A DNA stretch of 64,000 nucleotides from Larix kaempferi (taxonomy: Eukaryota > Streptophyta > Pinopsida > Pinales > Pinaceae), in NCBI GenBank assembly GCA_027924585.1, contig BSBM01000825.1, positions 1,096,001 to 1,160,000 on the forward strand, written 5' to 3'. The position numbers were made by a program, and so were the translations under genes. The notes below the pieces were generated by a model. It saw nothing but the letters and a program-made list of their open reading frames with translations, made no database searches and was not told where the DNA came from. Of the stretch, positions 58,574-64,000 are shown one piece after another. How positions within the stretch are numbered: the stretch's first letter is position 1; the number at the start of each line of letters is the position of its first letter.

Positions 58574-60333
58574 ATATCAAAAGAGAAAATTCCACCAATC
58601 TACTAGTTTCCTAGGTTGGGGTGGAAACATTAGATTTGGAATAAAGAGACTATAAAACCCTAAATGGACATTAGATTTACATAAATATATTAAAAGGGGT
58701 TAAATAGATATTTATGATTGGAAAATAAGGTGGAACTTGGTCATGGAGACACATTGGTGGTGTGGGACCCACACAAAGCTAGATTCCTCATGCCACGTGG
58801 AATTCTATTCTTACCCATTCGAATCCAAGGCGGAGTATAATGATCTTGGGGATTTGGAACATCAATATAATTGGAATGAGTCAATGAATTTTGAATTGGA
58901 GCGGAAGAGTAACTCCCATGGAAGAGGAAGAGCCATTTGAGAGATATTGAGACACTTGGGCTAGATTCCCTAACTTCTATGACAACAATGATGAAGATGC
59001 TATGACACTTATAAAAAAAATCAGACCTGAATGTTGAAATCTGACATATATGACATGTCAGGGCTAAACATATCCTCCAAGAAGGTGCACAAGGGAGTTA
59101 GGGCAGCCAAAGAGACACCCATTCGAATTGAAGGAAGATGGAGACTAGGAATTGTTGGACAAGTGGCACACATTGGAATTTATTCCCAACTTGAGTTGGC
59201 ATGAGGCTTTTAGAAGGAATTCAATTCATGGAGGACTTGAGAAGTTTATAAAATACAATATCAAATAAAGAGAGTGTCTTTTGATCATTTCTCATTTTTC
59301 ATATTGGAGACCATAGCTTGTCCATGCTTGTGGAGTGTTTACTCTACTTGCCTTAGTACCAATTTCGAGGGTGAAATATTCCAATACTAATTGGAAATTG
59401 GAGAGGACATTTAGAACATTAATTTGGAGCTAAAATGGAGCCATTTGTTTCAGGTTGAAGCTACAGGGATGCTCGTTACATTCTCATCCTCAACTTGCTC
59501 CCACACCTTTCTCATTTTTCTCTTCATATTTTAGCTCTTGGAGGAAGGGCACACTTGGTGAGATGATGCTCTCTTTGGTGGAGCTCTTGTGGCCCCATTT
59601 ATTTTTAATATTATTTATTTACTCTGTATTTTATGCTCATAAGATACTCAGGTCGAAATACCAATTGAAACTATGTCAAAATACCAAACAATGTGTAAAT
59701 GGTGCCATTTTCCTCATATCTTGTTATGAAAGATTGAAGTTGCTTTATTTCGACTTGCATCAGCTCATATCTGTGATTTTTAGGATGCATGGAGAGTCAT
59801 TAATTTCTTGAAGAAGTTTCATATACATTTCATAATCCTTTGGAACATAAATTTCGAATTTCACATGGCAAATGGTGAAGTTTCCTATCATTTCCCCCTA
59901 TGTGAAGACATGTCCACAGACCATTGATTTATGGGAGTTGAAGAAGCATATAGAAACTGATTGATGATGCATTTTGGAGCCCATTGAAGTCCTTTAACAA
60001 CACCATGTCTCTGTTCTGAAATTTGGAAAGGTCGTATAGTATTTGGAAAGCCATCTTTGTCCCCTACCCTTGGGGGTTTTGAACCTCGATTTCACTAGCA
60101 AATTTCCCTATTTTTCCCTGATTGTAAATGAATGTTGTAGAATTATTTTGAGAGTTAAAAACATCCATAATCTTGATGTTTATGTCTTAATACCTTCCAA
60201 ACACATTCAGACCCAATTCAGAAGCATTTGGAGCCATTTGGAAGCATTTGAGTCATTACTAGTCTAAGGCTCAAATTGACCAAAAAGTGCAATTTTTCCA
60301 AATTTTCCAAATTTATTAAAATGGGACACTGCA
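58552..60333 (+). mobile_element. 3' LTR of gag-protease element (1,782 bp)
   Basis: Starts TATAATGTCCCC, where the canonical TG has become TA, and ends GGGACACTGCA. It equals the 5' LTR in length. ORFs inside (58737, 59455, 60043) have no domain and are not called. Confidence 0.88.
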
Positions 60334-60780
60334 CATTACTTCATCATGTTCTAAGACATGACTAAATTATCCTTAAGAGTGTAGAGAATGTTGTATCAAG
60401 CTGTGAGTGTTTTGTTGAGCTCATGTACCTTAGATACAGCCGATAAGGAGGATAGTATTAAGGGGAGATTTTTTCCATAGTCAACTTCAAAGGGACGCAT
60501 TCAAGTGATAGCATGATAAGTTCTATTATACCACCATTATACTAGAGGTAACCACTGATTTCATTGGGATTGATGCTTTGAAGTAGAGCACCACAAATAC
60601 ACTTCTAGGCACTTGTTGATAGCTTCATTTTGACCAATAGTTTGTGGGTGATAGTTGGTGTTGAGATTCAATTGAGTGCCCTAGACATAGTTACCAACTT
60701 GACAATAAATCCGTAGAGTTCTCATTTTTTATGAAGTTACATTTAGTGGGGTTTTTTTTATCCCAATTTCAAAAGGAGTT
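60334..60780 (-). pseudogene. gypsy integrase core, part upstream of the nested insert
   Basis: The minus strand reads LNLNTNYHPQTIGQNEAINK (near 60640-60700), the integrase region with the catalytic Glu (GQNE); the usual DG before it is IG. It then reads WWYNRTYHAIT and MRPFEVDYGKN near 60440-60540. Reading continues across the insert into 54796. The 5' part of the element (gag, RT, RNase H) is not present to the right, where unrelated repeats begin at 60.78 kb, so this copy is truncated. Confidence 0.75.
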
Positions 60781-61105
60781 GTGCTACTGGTAACACCCAT
60801 TGTTCAGCGAGGTTAAAATTATCAAAATTTTCAACTATGATCTATAATGCTTCTAAGAAAAACCTTAGAATTGACCTCTAATCACAAAGTGGTGCTCCTA
60901 GAATCACCTTTTTCTTTTGGGGGATTAAAATTATTTTTTTTGAAACCGTAGCCTTAACAAATGGTATTGTTACAAAATAAAAACTAAAATCAACTTTAGA
61001 CTAAAAATAATGTTGCTATTAGTAGCACCTTCAATTTTTTTAAGGTTAAAATTACAACTTGTTTGAAATTTTGGTCTTGACAACTTGTATTGTTCTGAAC
61101 TAAAA
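60781..61105. repeat. Diverged ~115-bp tandem repeat, three copies
   Basis: Units start GTGCTACTGGTAACACC (60781), GTGCTCCTAGAATCACC (60892) and GTTGCTATTAGTAGCACC (61012). Each continues with GG(T/A)TTAAAATTA and then an A/T-rich body ending in an ACTAAAAT-like run. The unit head is itself nearly palindromic (GGTGCTACTAGTAGCACC-like). Confidence 0.65.
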
Positions 61106-62165
61106 TGTTATGCCCTGATTTGATTTTATTATCACAATCATATGAATGTTGATGTATAGTTAAGATTAAAGATATCAGGTTTATTGCAAGCTTGTGACTA
61201 TTAGCATACATACAAGGTATGCATATGTTATCTATATACCCACACCTTGCACTAGTATAATTATTAATTGATTATAAATTGCAAATTGTTTGAGTGGATT
61301 GTAAATCATATATTAATGTGAGGATTATATTAATAAATATGATTAAACCTTTATTTTTAAACAATTTTTAATAATTATTGTCAGTATGAATTATATATTT
61401 ATTTTGTCAACATGTTATATTTATTTATTTCATTCCCTAATAGAATTATGGCTTGTGATAAGTTGACAATATTTTGATTTGAATCTAAATATTTTTGTTT
61501 GATTCACATGTACGGTTATATATGTCAGTAATTAAAATTTAGATAAGATTTATATTATTCTAACTTATTATGATCCTTTCTCAACATGTTAGTGGTTGAT
61601 GTTTACATAATATTTTATATTATTTTAACTTATTATGAACCTTGTATAAATGAGGAAAGCACTCCTCCCTGAAGGGAGAAAGGGGGGATTGGGAAAAGGG
61701 AGAGAATATTTAGGAATGGAGGAGAATAGAAAATGGGAGTGTAAAAAATATAAGGGAGAGGGTGATTTTCAAGAGAGAGAGCATATGCACATTATTCTTG
61801 GGGTTTTGGGCATGGAGCCAGAGAATTCACAAGGGTTTTCTTGGACGGGGAGTTGGAGAGCTATTCCTAGTTGGTTAGATGGTTAACTCAGTTTGGGCTT
61901 CTATTTGAGTTGTTTGCAAAAGATCAAAGGGAAACACAAACAATAGAATCAATTATTTTAAATTTTGAGAATGTAATTTCAATTATGAAAATTTCATTTA
62001 TTAAGTTACTTATGAAAAAATAATTTTATAAATTTATTTTGAAATTTATGTGTATTGTATGCTCTACTAAAATCTGAATGTCAATGCATACTCAACAGGG
62101 GATATAAATAAATGTTTGAATTAGTAATCAAGGATCTTGTGAGATAACCCATAGGTATTCTTACA
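61106..62165 (+). mobile_element. 5' LTR (~1,060 bp) of an element leaving the window
   Basis: The right end TTCTTACA is fixed by the primer site two bases later. The left end TGTTATGCCCTG is inferred from the TG...CA rule and the edge of the tandem repeat. TATAAA lies at 61645-61650. The ORF just after it (61650-61886) would fall in the R/U5 leader and has no domain, so it is not called as a gene. The partner LTR is outside the window. Confidence 0.6.
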
Positions 62166-62167
62166 TA

Positions 62168-62183
62168 TGGTATCAGAGTTAGG
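62168..62183 (+). promoter_or_regulatory. Primer binding site, Met-tRNA type
   Basis: TGGTATCAGAGTTAGG. The first 11 bases match the initiator Met-tRNA complement. This is the form common in plant copia-type elements. Confidence 0.75.
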
Positions 62184-64000
62184 AAAACTTAAATTATAGA
62201 AATTTAAATAGGATAAAAAAGAAGAATTAACAAGAATTGAAATAGAAGCATAAACTTACGGCTCAAAAAATTTATGGACTTGAACATAAATCCCAATAGA
62301 CCTAGGAAAACCCGAATCTGAACAAAACATTGTTGTGAAAGAAGGATTTTTTTTTTTGAAGGTCAACTTGACAAGCTGCATATAAAAGAGGATTACATAA
62401 TGAAACCTTGATCCATAGTTTGGGAAAAAGGAAGAGCATGAATTCACTAAGTACCTCTTTATAAAACTTAAACTAAAGCTTATAGAATATTTTACCATCT
62501 CCATGGTGCCCATATAAAAATAGACTTTCACCGAGACTTGCAAAATCCTATTACCTACAAACAAATTATGCAAATTGTTAAAAAAAAATTTCAAAAATGG
62601 GATGATACAAATTATAACAAAAGGGAAGAAGAGAAAGTCAACACACATAGTATATGGGTGAATATTTTCAAATGTATTACAACTTTTAAATAAATTATGA
62701 ATATTTTTCGTTGCTTTGAAAATTTATAATCAATCTTTATGTTCGATTCATAAGTCGATTTTAGTGGTTACATGGATTAAAAAAAACCAAAAACTTAAGA
62801 TTGTATAACTTGAAATTTGTGTAAGTAGGGTACATTGATGGTCTGAACTTCATCAACATGAGAGTCAATACATTTTCATAGGGTATACCTTTGGCAAACA
62901 ATCTTTAGAAAGCATGATTCATAAATTGTCCTAGGATAAGTTTGGCTAATAGAATAAGCAAAGTCATTAAGTAACTATATGGGAGTGTTATGAATTATGA
63001 ATTTTAAGTACTTAAATGGTGTGAGAAAGGGAATACTTTATTTAAGGGGTATGTCGTTATTTAAAGCTATTCTTCTCGTCAAAACATAAACTTTTTACAT
63101 AAAGAGCGTCATACATGGAAGAGTATGAGCTAAGATCATAAAGTACCATAGGTATGTATAAAGTAGAATTAAGACATTGAATTCATCACCCTTAAACCCT
63201 TATTTCTTCAAAATAATCGAAACACATAAGGTACTGGCGGTACTCAGTAATCTAATGATCAATAAAATGAAAAAAAAATGATAGTTAGGGAAACTGTGCC
63301 AGTAGCGAGCAGAAAGAGTAATCCGAGCCAACCCACATTACCTGCTAATGAGATATTTATTACAGGTACCAAATATATTCCTCGAGGGGAGCCTGTAAAC
63401 CTTACTTATCCACGTAATATCACCTCTCACTTATTAATTCATGAATTTCTCTTCCTACGTTTGAGCTCATACCCAAAAATATAGTTTGTCAATATGCGTA
63501 CATGAAAGTCACCCTTGCATGAATCAAGGAAGTTAATTGTTATTCAAATTGCTTCCACAAATTGCTTAATTGCTTCTACAATTGGTCAGAATATCCTATC
63601 ACCTATGCATTTGGAATAGAGGCATGAGGCAAGTATTCCTACATAAGGAATGATGTCTTTAAGATAGATTGAGACTTGGAGGAAGTAGCTGCAATACATA
63701 TGCAGCCTAAACCAGGCCATTACTTTTATTGCAGAGATTGGGGAGTACAAAGATAGACAGAGTATAAACGATGCTGCAAAGGGGCATTTTATCAACACAT
63801 TATTTGTTTTCTTTTGATTCATGTTATAACCTAAGAGTGAGGATGGAAACAACTTATTAGTGAGGAGATTAATTGAAGCTATTTTTTTAAGATAAGAATG
63901 AACCATGAGCACAACATCTAATACGTTCATGATCATCAATAATCTAAAATGACATTTAAGTATTATATTATACAAATTGGGGAAGGTTCAAATATTCACT
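62184..64000. other. Interior or flank after the last primer site, nothing recognised
   Basis: No gag or pol motif follows the primer site in 1.8 kb. The minus ORFs 62256-62648 and 63586-63975 are hydrophobic, Phe/Ile-rich translations of A/T-rich DNA with no domain. The plus ORF 63278-63484 is slightly more protein-like (SNPSQPTLPANEIFITGTKY) but unrecognised. The element may be non-autonomous, or its coding part may lie beyond 64000. Confidence 0.5.

Larger units (their letters stand above)
54797..60333 (+). mobile_element. Non-autonomous gag-protease LTR element (TR-GAG-like), TSD CATTA
   Basis: Two direct repeats of exactly 1,782 bp (54797-56578 and 58552-60333) enclose a 1,973-bp interior. 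CATTA lies outside both ends (54792-54796 and 60334-60338). A primer site (56581) and a purine tract (58541-58550) are in place. The interior codes only Gag and an aspartic protease; the protease runs into a short tail ending LLEDKQSWVGRTI, the kind of tail that ends a complete pol. So RT, RNase H and integrase seem removed by one internal deletion. Sampled LTR stretches are about 90-95% identical. It resembles described TR-GAG elements, which need pol proteins from relatives. It is inserted in an older gypsy integrase. Confidence 0.88.

Noticed and set aside
54797-60333. Segmental duplication (54.8-56.6 versus 58.6-60.3 kb)
   Set aside because: TG/CA ends, primer site, purine tract and CATTA duplication show the two copies are LTRs.
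61650-61886. 78-codon ORF after TATAAA as a gene
   Set aside because: It lies in the presumed R/U5 part of an LTR, is purine-repeat-rich and has no domain.
62256-62648. 130-codon hydrophobic minus ORF as a membrane protein
   Set aside because: The Phe/Ile/Leu-rich translation is what A/T-rich DNA gives by chance. No start context, domain or neighbour supports it.
63586-63975. 129-codon minus ORF as a gene
   Set aside because: No domain, hydrophobic A/T-driven composition and no promoter or paired signal.

Overview
The window is plant nuclear DNA: AT-rich, dominated by retrotransposons, with no complete host protein-coding gene that I can support. Evidence for a plant is an L1-type LINE with CCHC ORF1, apurinic endonuclease, FVDD reverse transcriptase, zf-RVT and C-terminal RNase H; Ty3/gypsy chromovirus-type pol genes; initiator-Met-tRNA primer sites; tRNA-derived SINEs; and a fragment of the plant DUF3755 family. 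A large seed-plant genome is likely. A gymnosperm is possible, but nothing here proves it.

Layout. 1-2.3 kb: no recognised gene, one 129-bp near-perfect foldback. 2.3-5.35 kb: a degenerate ten-base satellite (TTGACCATGG/TTGACTATGG) packed with W-box cores. 5.47-5.72 kb: a foldback MITE. 6.15-6.86 kb: a 5'-truncated LINE with target duplication. 6.9-8.7 kb: very AT-rich with small tandem repeats. 8.75-13.32 kb: a decayed plus-strand gypsy pol with its 3' LTR, broken by a 1,008-bp solo LTR. 13.9-17.1 kb: two SINEs and two short tandem duplications. 17.25 kb: a small ORF in good start context.

17.78-50.63 kb is one nest. A minus-strand LINE, flanked by a diverged 72-bp direct repeat, was split by two LTR retrotransposons. 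The first is a 13.4-kb minus-strand gypsy element (18039-31442, TSD CTACA, LTRs about 4.28 kb). The second is a 12.8-kb element (34200-46981, TSD CTCAA, LTRs 2,995 bp and about 99% identical). Its 6.8-kb interior has no gag-pol but holds a pseudogene fragment of a DUF3755 host gene and other non-retroviral sequence. Divergence of the duplications (about 10%, 5% and 1%) fits the nesting order.

50.6-54.0 kb: a 196-bp tandem repeat, an LTR-like insert and a decayed ORF. 54.0-60.8 kb: a decayed minus-strand gypsy copy split by a non-autonomous gag-protease-only element (54797-60333, TSD CATTA, two 1,782-bp LTRs). 61.1-62.2 kb: a plus-strand 5' LTR plus primer site of an element that runs off the window.

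All boundaries were found by reading the sequence by eye. Identities are estimates from sampled stretches.
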